A stretch of 20,360 bases of DNA from JBHIBA01 sp046758845 (GCA_046758845.1 JBHIBA010000049.1:1-20360); one strand, 5' to 3'. Shown: positions 1 to 7,176, counted from the first letter of the stretch. Made by a program: numbers and translations. Notes: generated by a model not told the origin, from the letters alone.

Positions 1-458
1 AGACGATAACCGGCACCCTCGGCTTCCAGGTAGTTCCCCTCAATCAACTTTGGCAGCCGCCAGGCCAGTACCCGGTCCAGTTTCTTTCCAGCGCCGTAAA
101 GCCCGAGGATTTCCTCCCGGGAGAGCTCTCCGCCCTCAGCGAGCAGAACCATCAGGTTTGCGGAGAAGCCCGTCAGGACAGTTGTATAGACAGAATCCCA
201 GAAACCGACGAATCCCAGGGTAAGGATCAAAAGCCCATTCAGGAAGTCGAGCGTCCGGTGGGGCTCCAGCCATCCCGGGGGAACGAAACCCAGGTTCTCG
301 GGAAGGGCTCGGTACAGAACGATGTAGAACCCCACTGCCAGGGCGAAGGCGCTCAGGAAAACCTTGTAGTGCTTCTTGCCCCGATAAAAACGCAAGAGCA
401 CCACAGACAGGGCAACCAAGAGGAGAAACGCGCCGGCGGCCAACAGCAAGCCCTTCAC
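1..458 (-). CDS. membrane protein with C-terminal winged-helix-like segment (3' end cut by window)
   Basis: The minus strand is open from the left edge up to a GTG at 456-458, giving 152 visible codons and no stop in the window. The protein begins MKGLLLAAGAFLLLVALSVV, a first membrane span right at the start, followed by a basic stretch (RFYRGKKHYK), a second hydrophobic segment near residues 35-50 and two more near 75-110. After these comes LSREEILGLYGAGKKLD and then GNYLEAEGAGYRL, which reads like a small winged-helix fold, so a cytoplasmic C-terminal domain is likely. A GGGGG tract lies six bases before the GTG. An in-frame ATG at 548 would add a hydrophilic 30-residue leader but has no clear ribosome site. 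I do not recognise the family. Its position at the distal end of a polysaccharide operon suggests, without proving, an envelope role. Confidence 0.6.
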   Translation of the reverse strand, partial: MKGLLLAAGAFLLLVALSVVLLRFYRGKKHYKVFLSAFALAVGFYIVLYRALPENLGFVPPGWLEPHRTLDFLNGLLILTLGFVGFWDSVYTTVLTGFSANLMVLLAEGGELSREEILGLYGAGKKLDRVLAWRLPKLIEGNYLEAEGAGYR

Positions 459-768
459 GAATCGCCCCCATGTGTGTGGGCGATCTTCAGGACTGCGCGT
501 TTCCGCCCCCGCCAGGTCATCCCCATCGCTACCGCGGACGTTCGACATAAGCCGGGCGGGACCGATGCGATTTTGGCAACGCCAAAGGCTGGCGTCTCGG
601 CGTTTGGCCAAACGGCGGATCGAATGGGAATGAAGAAGCTCACCTCAACGGGTTCGCCGGTTTTCATCCCTCCTCCACCCTGAGAGGAACCGCCGGAAGA
701 CTCCCCGTCCGGTTTCCAATTCCCTGATTCTTCGTCAACCCGGCGCCTCGGCAGCACGCTCCACGAGC
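459..768. other. 310-bp gap between Nudix gene and left-edge membrane gene
   Basis: No convincing gene lies here. A minus-strand reading frame (455-757) contains an ATG at about 667 directly after a GGAGGAGG tract and starts MKTGEPVEVSFFIPIRS, but the protein has no recognisable continuation and runs across a dense palindrome cluster at 572-614. The start VSFFIP weakly recalls the N-terminus of family-2 glycosyltransferases, so a decayed remnant is possible but unproven. The gap may carry the leader and regulatory sites of the membrane gene, whose alternative ATG start (548) lies inside it. Confidence 0.45.
572..614. repeat. cluster of three short perfect palindromes sharing TTTGGC
   Basis: Three overlapping or adjacent inverted repeats are visible: TTTGGC-AAC-GCCAAA at 572-586, ACGCCA-AAGGC-TGGCGT at 579-595, and the uninterrupted 14-base palindrome CGTTTGGCCAAACG at 601-614. 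The first two are mutually exclusive as hairpins, because they share the GCCA at 581-584. They lie between the Nudix gene and the membrane gene, so they could be an operator, a switchable RNA hairpin or a terminator remnant. There is no U-tract after them on the minus strand. Confidence 0.5.
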
Positions 769-1311
769 TTATGTCGGTCCGCCCTTTTCGTCACGGTGGA
801 GCTTTGCATACATGACCACAGCCGTTATTGTGAGGACGTCGACGATCTCCTTCGAGAAGATCATCTTCAAGCAATCCGAAAACGGAACCCACACGCACGT
901 TTTGATCTCTCGAACGTCTCGAGTTCCTACCTCCTCGAACTCTTCGCAGGAGAAGATGTGCGTCTCGTTGCTGAGGACATCCGTTCCCGGGTGGTAGCTA
1001 AAAACGGGTCTGAGGGTTGAACACCGCACGCCTGCCTCTTCCCGGCACTCGCGGAAGGCGGCCTGCTCCAGCGTCTCGTCTTCTTCGACCCTTCCCCCGG
1101 GAATTTCCCAGGAGAGCCGGTCGATGAGAAATCGATACTGCCGAACGAGGAGGACGGATTCATTCTTCAGTAAGAGAACCCCAACGCGCCGCCCGTAATC
1201 GGTTACGTAGTACCGCTTGGAAAAGGACCCAAAGTCCACCGCCACCGAATACAGTCGAAGGTGCTGGTTCCGGAATATCTCGTGGCTTTCCGAGACGCCG
1301 ATCGGTTTCAT
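769..1311 (-). CDS. Nudix hydrolase (ADP-ribose/nucleotide-sugar pyrophosphatase type)
   Basis: The 180-residue protein carries a complete Nudix box at about residues 73-95 (GRVEED-E-TLEQAAF-RECREEAGV). This fits the pattern G-x5-E-x7-RE-U-x-EE-x-G-U, with Cys at the first hydrophobic position. Upstream is VLLVRQYRFLIDRLSWEIPGG, the arrangement typical of ADP-ribose/NDP-sugar pyrophosphatases, which cleave a nucleoside diphosphate linked to another moiety using divalent metals. I chose the ATG at 1311 because it overlaps the stop of the dehydrogenase gene as ATGA. A TTG at 1320 in the same frame is an alternative. It is the last gene of a chain of coupled genes. Its job may be turnover of a nucleotide sugar or housekeeping of by-products; the substrate cannot be read from the sequence. 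Confidence 0.88.
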   Translation of the reverse strand: MKPIGVSESHEIFRNQHLRLYSVAVDFGSFSKRYYVTDYGRRVGVLLLKNESVLLVRQYRFLIDRLSWEIPGGRVEEDETLEQAAFRECREEAGVRCSTLRPVFSYHPGTDVLSNETHIFSCEEFEEVGTRDVREIKTCVWVPFSDCLKMIFSKEIVDVLTITAVVMYAKLHRDEKGGPT

Positions 1312-2369
1312 CCCCGCCAAGTGTCCTCCCCGGCAAACTCGATGATGGCCCTTCCCACCTCCCCCCTCTCCAAGGCCTCGAAGGCGGAGTCAATTTCCCC
1401 AAGCCCGAAGCGGTGGGTGATCATCTCGTCAAGCCGCAATTTACCCGCCAGATAAAGTTCAACGTAGCGTCGGAAATCCCTCTCCGGCCTGGTATTGCCT
1501 CCCCAGCTTCCGACAATCTGCTTGCCGCAAATCAGGGCAAACGGATCGATTCGAATGGTCATCCCTCTGGGAAGATTCCCCACCAAGACGGCCATCCCGC
1601 CCCCGTTCCGAACGGAGAGAAAGGCCTGTTCCATGGTCTCTTGCAGACCCACGGCCTCGATGGCGTAGTCGGCTCCCCGCCCCCCGGTCAGATCGAGAAT
1701 TGCCTGAACCGGATCATCCTTGCGGGCATGAACGGTGTGCGTGGCGCCCATGGAGCGGGCGCGCTCGAGCTTCTCATCCCGCACATCCACGGCGATGATG
1801 GGGGTGGCGCTCATCCAGGCGGCGGCCTGAAGGGAAAAAAGCCCGATCCCCCCCGCCCCGTAGACGACGACGCTGCTCCCCGGATTGACGTTCGCCGTGT
1901 TCAGCACGGCCCCGGCCCCCGTGGCCACTGCGCAGCCCAAAAGCGCCGCCATATCCAGGGGCATGTCCTTCGGAATCGGCGTCACTCGATTCTCGGAAGC
2001 CAGGGTATATTCCTGAAAAGTGGTCAGAGCGCCGGCGTTGATGGGTTGATGGTCCTTGAAGTAGGTAGGGGGAGCTGCGTTCACTCCAGGACCGGCGATC
2101 CAGGAGAGGACGACGTGGTCGCCGACGTTGACCCGACTCACTCCCGGTCCCACGGCCTCCACCACCCCGGCCCCTTCATGGCCCAACAGGTGCGGCAGGT
2201 AAGGGTCCCGGCCGCGCTGGCCGCAGATCTCCAACAACTGGGTGTGGCATATCCCACTGGCGGCCATCCTGGTCAGAACCTGCCCGTACCCGGGCTCCGG
2301 CACCCGCACCTCCTCAATCCTGAGGGGGGCGTTCAGCTCATACAGGACGGCGGCCTTCATCACCTTCAT
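1308..2369 (-). CDS. zinc-type medium-chain alcohol dehydrogenase lacking the structural zinc site
   Basis: The protein is 353 residues long, the usual length for the medium-chain dehydrogenase/reductase family. GICH (Cys41), GHEGAG (His64-Glu65) and GCAVATG (Cys146) supply the catalytic zinc ligands, and VYGAGGIGLFSLQAA (about 170-184) is the NAD(P)-binding Rossmann turn. The four-cysteine structural-zinc lobe expected near residues 92-110 is absent: that stretch reads IAGPGVNAAPPTYFKDHQ with no Cys. The enzyme should interconvert an alcohol and an aldehyde or ketone with a nicotinamide cofactor; here that may be a sugar or an E1-derived aldehyde. The ATG at 2369 overlaps the methyltransferase stop as ATGA. 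A TTG at 2384 and an ATG at 2360 are weaker options. It overlaps the Nudix gene by 4 bases. Confidence 0.9.
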   Translation of the reverse strand: MKVMKAAVLYELNAPLRIEEVRVPEPGYGQVLTRMAASGICHTQLLEICGQRGRDPYLPHLLGHEGAGVVEAVGPGVSRVNVGDHVVLSWIAGPGVNAAPPTYFKDHQPINAGALTTFQEYTLASENRVTPIPKDMPLDMAALLGCAVATGAGAVLNTANVNPGSSVVVYGAGGIGLFSLQAAAWMSATPIIAVDVRDEKLERARSMGATHTVHARKDDPVQAILDLTGGRGADYAIEAVGLQETMEQAFLSVRNGGGMAVLVGNLPRGMTIRIDPFALICGKQIVGSWGGNTRPERDFRRYVELYLAGKLRLDEMITHRFGLGEIDSAFEALERGEVGRAIIEFAGEDTWRG

Positions 2370-3028
2370 TCGGTAATGGTCCAATAGAAGTCACCCGTGT
2401 AGCCCTCTTCCCGGAACAATTCCTTCCACTGATCCGTACTATAGATGAGCTCGGCCGTCAGCTGCCACTTCTCCAAGTTCTCTTTTTCCTCCTGGTTCCG
2501 AAAGGAATCCACCTGCACATATTTGAACTTCCGGCTTGCTCGCTCCATTTCGCGGATCGCGCGCCGGCATTCCTCTTCAACGAGATTGTGAACAACGTTG
2601 ATCGAGATCACCAAGTCGAAGCAATCATCCTTGAACGGAAGATCCTTGGCGTTGCCCTGAAGGACATGCGGCTTGACGTCTTCCATCGCGTGCTCGACGC
2701 CATAAGAGGAAATCTCAAGACCCGCGACCTTCAACCCCGGCATCAGCTCCAGGAAATCATGAAGAAGGAAACCTTTCCCGCTTCCGACATCAAGGATGCT
2801 CTCGTTCCCCGTCAACCCATAATGTTCAATCATGCGCTTGGCGACCGCCTCCCAGCGACCGTCATAATAATATCCGCCGTATCCCTCGTCCCGCGTCCCG
2901 TCAAAATACTCCCGTCCGAACCGCTTCGCGATGGCCCGGCTCTGCTCGGACCGCGCCTTCCACTGGGCCCGCTCTTTGATCGGACGCTTGATACGCGGAT
3001 AGGTATCCAGTAGATCCACTTCTCTCAT
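2366..3028 (-). CDS. class I SAM-dependent methyltransferase
   Basis: The 220-residue protein has the class I Rossmann-like methyltransferase signature ILDVGSGKGFLLHDF (motif I, about 78-92), an acidic residue ending strand 2 (AGLEIS, Glu105), GNAKDLPFKDDCFDLVISINVVHNL (125-150, motifs II-III) and YVQVDSFRN downstream. An N-terminal stretch rich in Tyr and Gly (GYGGYYYDGRW, 49-59) precedes the core. The family moves a methyl group from S-adenosylmethionine to N, O or C. In this setting a sugar or sugar-nucleotide is the natural target, but the acceptor cannot be read from the sequence. Its ATG overlaps the preceding SDR stop as ATGA, and its own stop overlaps the next ATG in the same way, so translation is probably coupled to both. 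Confidence 0.88.
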   Translation of the reverse strand: MREVDLLDTYPRIKRPIKERAQWKARSEQSRAIAKRFGREYFDGTRDEGYGGYYYDGRWEAVAKRMIEHYGLTGNESILDVGSGKGFLLHDFLELMPGLKVAGLEISSYGVEHAMEDVKPHVLQGNAKDLPFKDDCFDLVISINVVHNLVEEECRRAIREMERASRKFKYVQVDSFRNQEEKENLEKWQLTAELIYSTDQWKELFREEGYTGDFYWTITE

Positions 3029-3918
3029 GGGAGAGGCTTCCCTCGTTCCGAATCAGTTGCCAGCGCCAGGTAGGTCTGCCGGATTCCCAGCTCCAGAGAC
3101 GTGAAGCGAGGGTCCGGAAGCGCCCGACGCAAGCGGGCAATGTTGAACCCTTGGTCGATCAGCGGCCGGGTCCGTTCCGCCGACGACACCCCGAAGGATC
3201 TGGAAGTCACTTTCCGGAGGACGTCCAGGATGTGGCGATAGGAGTGGCTGCTCCCGGTGGCCACGTTGTAGGTGCCGGAGAGGTCTGAGGGGACCAACCT
3301 GCCGACGAGGCGCGCCACATCCTCGACGAACACGTGATCCCGAAGCTCGCGGCCGTCGCCGTACAGGACCACCGACCCCTGCTCGAGCACAGAGCGAAGA
3401 AATTGCGTCGGCCCGTAGGACGCGCGCGCGTCCCCCGGGCCATAGACCCGGCAGGGCCGAAGAATGACCAGCGACATGCCGTTGGCTTCGGCGGCGCGGC
3501 GAAGCAAAACCTCACCCTGCGCCTTGGCCGCGCCGTAACGGGAGGCCGGGGCGACGGGCATCTGTTCGTCGATGGCCAGGTTGCTCGCGGCATCTCCGTA
3601 AACAGAGGCCGTGCTGAAGTAGATGCACTTCCGGACGGGTTGACCGGCTAAGAAGTCGGCCAGGTTGGTCAGCATCGCGAGGTTTCGCTCGTAGGTCTCC
3701 GGGGCGTCGTCCCGCCTGCGCGTGGCCGAGGCCACGATCAACACCGCATCCGAACCCGCGACTTCCTTCAAGGAAGCCACCTCGTCCCTGCGGGTCAGGT
3801 CCAGCGCGGCCGAGGAGAGACCCACGACCGGGTGGGAACTTTGACGGCGCAAACCTTCAAAGAGGGCTCCCCCGATGAAGCCGGTGTGGCCGAGGACCAC
3901 GACCTTTGAGGGGACCAT
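3025..3918 (-). CDS. NAD(P)-dependent sugar epimerase/dehydratase (extended SDR)
   Basis: This is a 297-residue extended short-chain dehydrogenase. The N-terminus VVVLGHTGFIGGALFEGL gives the dinucleotide-binding GxxGxxG at residues 10-16. YFSTASVYGDA (100-110) supplies the catalytic Ser region and RYGAAKAQGE supplies Tyr128/Lys132. CRVYGPGDAR and LRDHVFVEDVARLVGRLV match the substrate-binding half of NDP-sugar epimerases and reductases. It should act on a nucleotide-linked sugar, as an epimerase, dehydratase or 4-ketoreductase; the exact reaction is not evident. The ATG at 3918 is three bases from the upstream SDR stop. The stop overlaps the methyltransferase start by four bases. No key residue is missing. 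Confidence 0.87.
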   Translation of the reverse strand: MVPSKVVVLGHTGFIGGALFEGLRRQSSHPVVGLSSAALDLTRRDEVASLKEVAGSDAVLIVASATRRRDDAPETYERNLAMLTNLADFLAGQPVRKCIYFSTASVYGDAASNLAIDEQMPVAPASRYGAAKAQGEVLLRRAAEANGMSLVILRPCRVYGPGDARASYGPTQFLRSVLEQGSVVLYGDGRELRDHVFVEDVARLVGRLVPSDLSGTYNVATGSSHSYRHILDVLRKVTSRSFGVSSAERTRPLIDQGFNIARLRRALPDPRFTSLELGIRQTYLALATDSERGKPLP

Positions 3919-3921
3919 GCA

Positions 3922-4911
3922 CTAGACCTTATGAACGTACTCCAGGGGGTGTCGGAGGATCTCGTCCCAGCTCTCTTCCACCCATGCGATCGCGTCATCG
4001 AGTCCGTCTCGGAGGGACACCTGCGGCGCCCAGTCCAGTTCGTCCGCCGCTTTCGACCAGTCCAACAGGTACTGGGTGTCCTGACCCAATCGCTCCCCCA
4101 CCGAGACCGTGGCCGAGCGGAAATCCTTTCCCATCTGGGAGCAGAGCATCTCCACGATCTCCGCAACCGTCTGGCTGTTCTTCGTGGAGAAGTGATAGAC
4201 CCCCGCGGGCGGTTCGGCCTCGACGATCTTCATTACGCCGGCTGCCACGTCCCGAACGTGCACGAACGACTTCACCGCCTTGCCGCCCCCGTGGAGCTCG
4301 ATGCGCCTTCCTTGCCTGAGGAAAATCACCGTGCGAGGGATGATCTTGAATGGCTGCTGGTGCCTGCCGTAGACGTTCGTGGAGCGAACCAGGCTGACCG
4401 AAAAGTCGAAATTTTTCCGCAGGGTGAGCAGGTACATGTCGGCGGCGGCCTTGGAGGCCGCATAGGGAGTGCTTGGAATCAGCGGGGCGTCTTCCTTCAC
4501 GGACCCCGTGCAGTTTCCATACACCTCGGCAGAAGAGATGTGCACGTACCGGCGGAGGTACTCCCGAGACCGCAATTCGTTGCAGAGATTGACTACGCCC
4601 AGCGTGTTGGTCTGAAAATACTCCAGCGGCTGGAAGTTGCTCAACGCAACCTCGCTCAGCGCCGCCACGTTGATCACGCACTCGGGTCGGGCGTCGTCCA
4701 GGATGTCCAGGAGACGGTCCCCTTGCCGAACCAGGTCCACCTGGTAGAAGCGGAAGTTCGGCGAGGGTCGCGCCTTGTAGGGCAGGAAGATCGCCTCATA
4801 TTCCCGCGAGCGGCTCAGCCCCACAACCGTCCACTCGGCCCCCAACAGGGCGTCCACGATGTGGCTGCCCGTGAAGCAATTGCTGCCGATCACCGCTGCG
4901 ACCCGGTTCAA
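3922..4911 (-). CDS. NAD-dependent nucleotide-sugar epimerase/dehydratase (RmlB/GMD-like SDR)
   Basis: The 329-residue protein opens VAAVIGSNCFTGSHIVDALL, a dinucleotide-binding loop in which the second glycine is replaced (G-S-N-C-F-T-G, 9-15). It has HISSAEVYGN (124-133), PYAASKAAADMY (Tyr150, Lys154), NVYGRHQQPFKIIPR and KSFVHVRDVAAGV, the layout of dTDP-glucose or GDP-mannose 4,6-dehydratases. The dehydratase triad Thr-Asp-Glu reads Ser-Ala-Glu (127-129), so loss of the Asp makes a simple epimerase or oxidoreductase as likely as a 4,6-dehydratase. The start is a TTG at 4911 after AGGGAGG with a short spacer; an internal GTG at 4893 would remove part of the cofactor strand. A 3-base gap separates it from the next SDR. 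Confidence 0.85.
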   Translation of the reverse strand: MNRVAAVIGSNCFTGSHIVDALLGAEWTVVGLSRSREYEAIFLPYKARPSPNFRFYQVDLVRQGDRLLDILDDARPECVINVAALSEVALSNFQPLEYFQTNTLGVVNLCNELRSREYLRRYVHISSAEVYGNCTGSVKEDAPLIPSTPYAASKAAADMYLLTLRKNFDFSVSLVRSTNVYGRHQQPFKIIPRTVIFLRQGRRIELHGGGKAVKSFVHVRDVAAGVMKIVEAEPPAGVYHFSTKNSQTVAEIVEMLCSQMGKDFRSATVSVGERLGQDTQYLLDWSKAADELDWAPQVSLRDGLDDAIAWVEESWDEILRHPLEYVHKV

Positions 4912-5121
4912 GGCCTCCCTTTCCTGCGATTCACCCGTCCGGTCCGTTGCGTCCCTGGGGGTGAGCCGTCGTCGGCCGGGGCCTCGGCCATTGGTGAAAG
5001 GAGGCGGGCGCGCCGGCTACGCGGCGCCGCCCTTTCCGGAGCGTCGGCCCCCCCTGTCGCGCCCGATTGCCCGCCCCGCGGCGGGTTTCCCTCATCCCCG
5101 ACGTACTGCTGGCCGGCAAGG
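4912..5121. other. 210-bp GC-rich gap after the E1 beta gene
   Basis: This stretch separates the E1 beta stop from the TTG start of the SDR. It holds a GC-rich inverted repeat, CCCGCC-CCGC-GGCGGG, near 5080-5096 without a following U-run, so it is not a clear intrinsic terminator. An 82-codon minus-strand frame (4908-5156) crosses it, but its Pro/Arg/Gly-rich translation looks like noncoding DNA. No promoter could be assigned with confidence. Confidence 0.4.
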
Positions 5122-6183
5122 CTAGAAGGGGCCGGTAAAACTCGGATCCGGAACATCCAGCGGGACGGACGCCGTCGCTTCGGGCGCCGGCTCAGGGGCG
5201 TCGAGCCCCAGCATCTCCCGAGCCGCTGCGATGATGTGGTCGGCGCGCGGATAATAGTGATTGGCCAAGGCCGGGGTGCTGGGCGTGGGACAGTCCGGCA
5301 GGGCCACCCGGCGGGGAGGGCACTTGAGGTCCCCGAGGGCCTCCTCCGAGATCCGTGCGACGACTTCCGCGCCGAAGCCCAGGGTTTTCCATCCGGTGGT
5401 GGCCACGATGAACCGCCCGGTCTTGCGGACCGACTCCAAAATCGGGGCCTCGTCCAGCGGCTTCAGCGTCCGGATGTCGATGACCTCGGCCCGGATCTCC
5501 TCCTGGGCCAGCACGTCCGCCGCCCGGATGGCCTCCAGCGTCATATAGGAGGAGGAGGCGATGGTGAGGTCGCGCCCCTGCCGGGACACGTGGGCCTTTC
5601 CCAGGGGGACGCGATAGACCCCCTCCGGAACGTCCCCCGAGAGGTTGTGAAGCCAGCGATGCTCGATGAAGATCACCGGGTTGTCGTCTTCGATGCTGGC
5701 GATGAGAAGCCCCTTGGTGTCATAGGCCGTCGCGGGCATGACGACTTTGAGACCCGGAACGTGGGCGTACCAGGCTTCCAGGCTTTGGGAGTGCTGCGGC
5801 CCCTGCCCCCATCCCCGGCCGACCACCATCCGGATCACCAGCGGCATGCTTCTCTGCCCGCCGAACATGTAATACCACTTGGCGGCGTTGTTCACGATCT
5901 CCTCGACGGCCAGCAGGGCGAAGTCCAAGCGCTGATGCACCATGATGGGCCGCATCCCGACCAGGGCCGACCCGATCACCACACCGGTCATGGCATTCTC
6001 GGAGGTCGGCATATCCATCACGCGCGCATCGCCGTATTTATGTTGCAGGCCCAGGGTGCTGCCGAATATGCCCTTGGGATCCGGCGCCCCCAACCCGATG
6101 AGGTAGACGGCCGGGTCCTTGGCCATGCACAGGTCAATCGCTTCGTTGATGGCCTGAAAGGACTTCAGCCGCCTGCCCTTCAC
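5122..6183 (-). CDS. 2-oxoacid dehydrogenase-type E1 component, beta subunit (thiamine diphosphate)
   Basis: The 353-residue protein matches the transketolase-pyrimidine plus transketolase-C architecture of E1 beta subunits. MPTSENAMTGVVIGSALVG (58-76) contains the conserved Glu62 that activates the cofactor. GRGWGQGPQHSQSLEAWY (122-139) and GLKVVMPATAYDTKGLL are hallmark stretches, and IRAEVIDIRTLKPLD marks the C-terminal domain. With the alpha subunit it should decarboxylate a 2-oxoacid and leave an activated aldehyde on thiamine diphosphate. The start is a GTG at 6183, preceded by AGGAG seven bases upstream, so the gene begins 50 bases inside the alpha gene. The protein ends in an unusual short tail (PDPSFTGPF) after a Pro/Ala linker. 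No lipoyl E2 or E3 gene is nearby, so a classic multienzyme complex is not encoded here. Confidence 0.92.
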   Translation of the reverse strand: MKGRRLKSFQAINEAIDLCMAKDPAVYLIGLGAPDPKGIFGSTLGLQHKYGDARVMDMPTSENAMTGVVIGSALVGMRPIMVHQRLDFALLAVEEIVNNAAKWYYMFGGQRSMPLVIRMVVGRGWGQGPQHSQSLEAWYAHVPGLKVVMPATAYDTKGLLIASIEDDNPVIFIEHRWLHNLSGDVPEGVYRVPLGKAHVSRQGRDLTIASSSYMTLEAIRAADVLAQEEIRAEVIDIRTLKPLDEAPILESVRKTGRFIVATTGWKTLGFGAEVVARISEEALGDLKCPPRRVALPDCPTPSTPALANHYYPRADHIIAAAREMLGLDAPEPAPEATASVPLDVPDPSFTGPF

Positions 6184-7171
6184 CCGCGCTCTCCTCGCCG
6201 TGATCCGGAGCGTAGATGTGCTCCAGAAGATGCGACCTTTCCGGGAAGGGGCTCCCCTTGGCGAACGCCACCGCGTCGTCGATTTCCGCTTTCAGCTTCG
6301 CCGCCATCTCCTCAACGTCCCGGTGGGAGAGAACCCCCTCTTGCAACAAACGCGCCCCGAGCCTTTCAATCGGACAGAAACGCTTCCAGTGCTGAAACTC
6401 GCTTTCGGATCGATAACCCAGGTCGTTGTCATAGGCCGGGCCGCAATGCTCTCGCCAGCGATAGGTCCGGAATTCCAGAAACGTGGGGCCACCGCCCTGT
6501 CGGGCCTTGCGAACCGCCCGTTCCGCCAGCCGGCAGACCGCCAGGACGTCGTTGCCATCGTCCTGAAAACTCTCCACGCCATGGCCCTGGGCTAAGCGGA
6601 ACACCTCCCGGTCCGGAGGCTGCCGCACGGAGAGCGGGGAATAAACAGAGTAGAGGTTATTCTCGCAGACGAACACCACCGGCAGGGACTTGAGGGCGGC
6701 GAAGCTCACGCTCTCATGAAATGCGCCCTCCTCCGTCGCCGCCTCTCCGAAAAAGCTCACCGTAACGTGTTGTTCACCCCGCATCGCCGTTCCGAACGCG
6801 GCCCCCACGGCGATGGGGATGGTGCTGGCGACGGTGGGTGTGGCCCCGAGAAACCCCACCGGGAGATCCACCAAATGCATGGAGCCCCCTCTGCCACGGG
6901 AGCATCCCGTGGCCCTGCCGTAGATCTCCGCAATCATGGCTCGGAGATCGCCGCCCTTGGCCAGGTAGTGCCCGTGGGACCGATGGCCGCTTTGCACATA
7001 GTCGTCGCGGGAAAGGTTCGCGCAGACGCCCACCGCGACGGCCTCTTGCCCGATGCAAAGATGCACCGGACACCTCATCTCTTGCTCGGGGTAGAGCTCG
7101 GCAATCCGCTCCTCGACCATACGAATCCGCACCATCTGGTAGTACAGGGACTTTAGGCCTTGGGCATCCAT
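6134..7171 (-). CDS. 2-oxoacid dehydrogenase-type E1 component, alpha subunit (thiamine diphosphate)
   Basis: The 345-residue protein aligns along its length with E1 alpha subunits: LYYQMVRIRMVEERI at the start, HRSHGHYLAKGG (63-74), GRGGSMH (93-99), and the thiamine-diphosphate region FFGEAATEEGAFHES (140-154) ending in VCENN (168-172). In the family this motif normally begins GDG; here it reads GEA, so the metal-binding Asp is replaced by Glu. The later YRWREHCGP is conserved in E1 alpha. Together with the beta subunit it should decarboxylate a 2-oxoacid, and the product may be passed to a sugar rather than to a lipoyl domain. The ATG at 7171 sits seven bases from a 37-bp direct-repeat copy that contains the AGGA of the likely ribosome site. 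It overlaps the beta gene by 50 bases. Confidence 0.92.
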   Translation of the reverse strand: MDAQGLKSLYYQMVRIRMVEERIAELYPEQEMRCPVHLCIGQEAVAVGVCANLSRDDYVQSGHRSHGHYLAKGGDLRAMIAEIYGRATGCSRGRGGSMHLVDLPVGFLGATPTVASTIPIAVGAAFGTAMRGEQHVTVSFFGEAATEEGAFHESVSFAALKSLPVVFVCENNLYSVYSPLSVRQPPDREVFRLAQGHGVESFQDDGNDVLAVCRLAERAVRKARQGGGPTFLEFRTYRWREHCGPAYDNDLGYRSESEFQHWKRFCPIERLGARLLQEGVLSHRDVEEMAAKLKAEIDDAVAFAKGSPFPERSHLLEHIYAPDHGEESAGEGQAAEVLSGHQRSD

Positions 7172-7176
7172 GCCTT

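Noticed and set aside
520..540. An ops-like sequence (GCGGTAGCG on the minus strand), as used by RfaH in polysaccharide operons
   Set aside because: It matches only part of the ops consensus, lies at the tail rather than the head of the operon, and no JUMPstart context is present.
455..757. A 100-codon minus-strand frame with a good ribosome site before an internal ATG
   Set aside because: The product has no recognisable continuation, crosses the palindrome cluster and overlaps the better-supported membrane gene in another frame.
1413..2387. A 324-codon plus-strand frame opposite the alcohol dehydrogenase
   Set aside because: It has low-complexity His/Gly/Pro-rich composition and lies entirely antisense to a dehydrogenase with intact motifs.
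4908..5156. An 82-codon minus-strand frame ending in a TTGA overlap with the SDR start
   Set aside because: The overlap with the TTG is attractive, but it begins inside the E1 beta gene in another frame and its translation is Pro/Arg/Gly-rich without family likeness.
3931..6693. A 920-codon open frame on the plus strand across the E1 and SDR genes
   Set aside because: It is antisense to genes with clear family motifs, is rich in Pro/Arg/Gly/His, and shows no domain. Long antisense frames are expected opposite GC-rich coding sequence.
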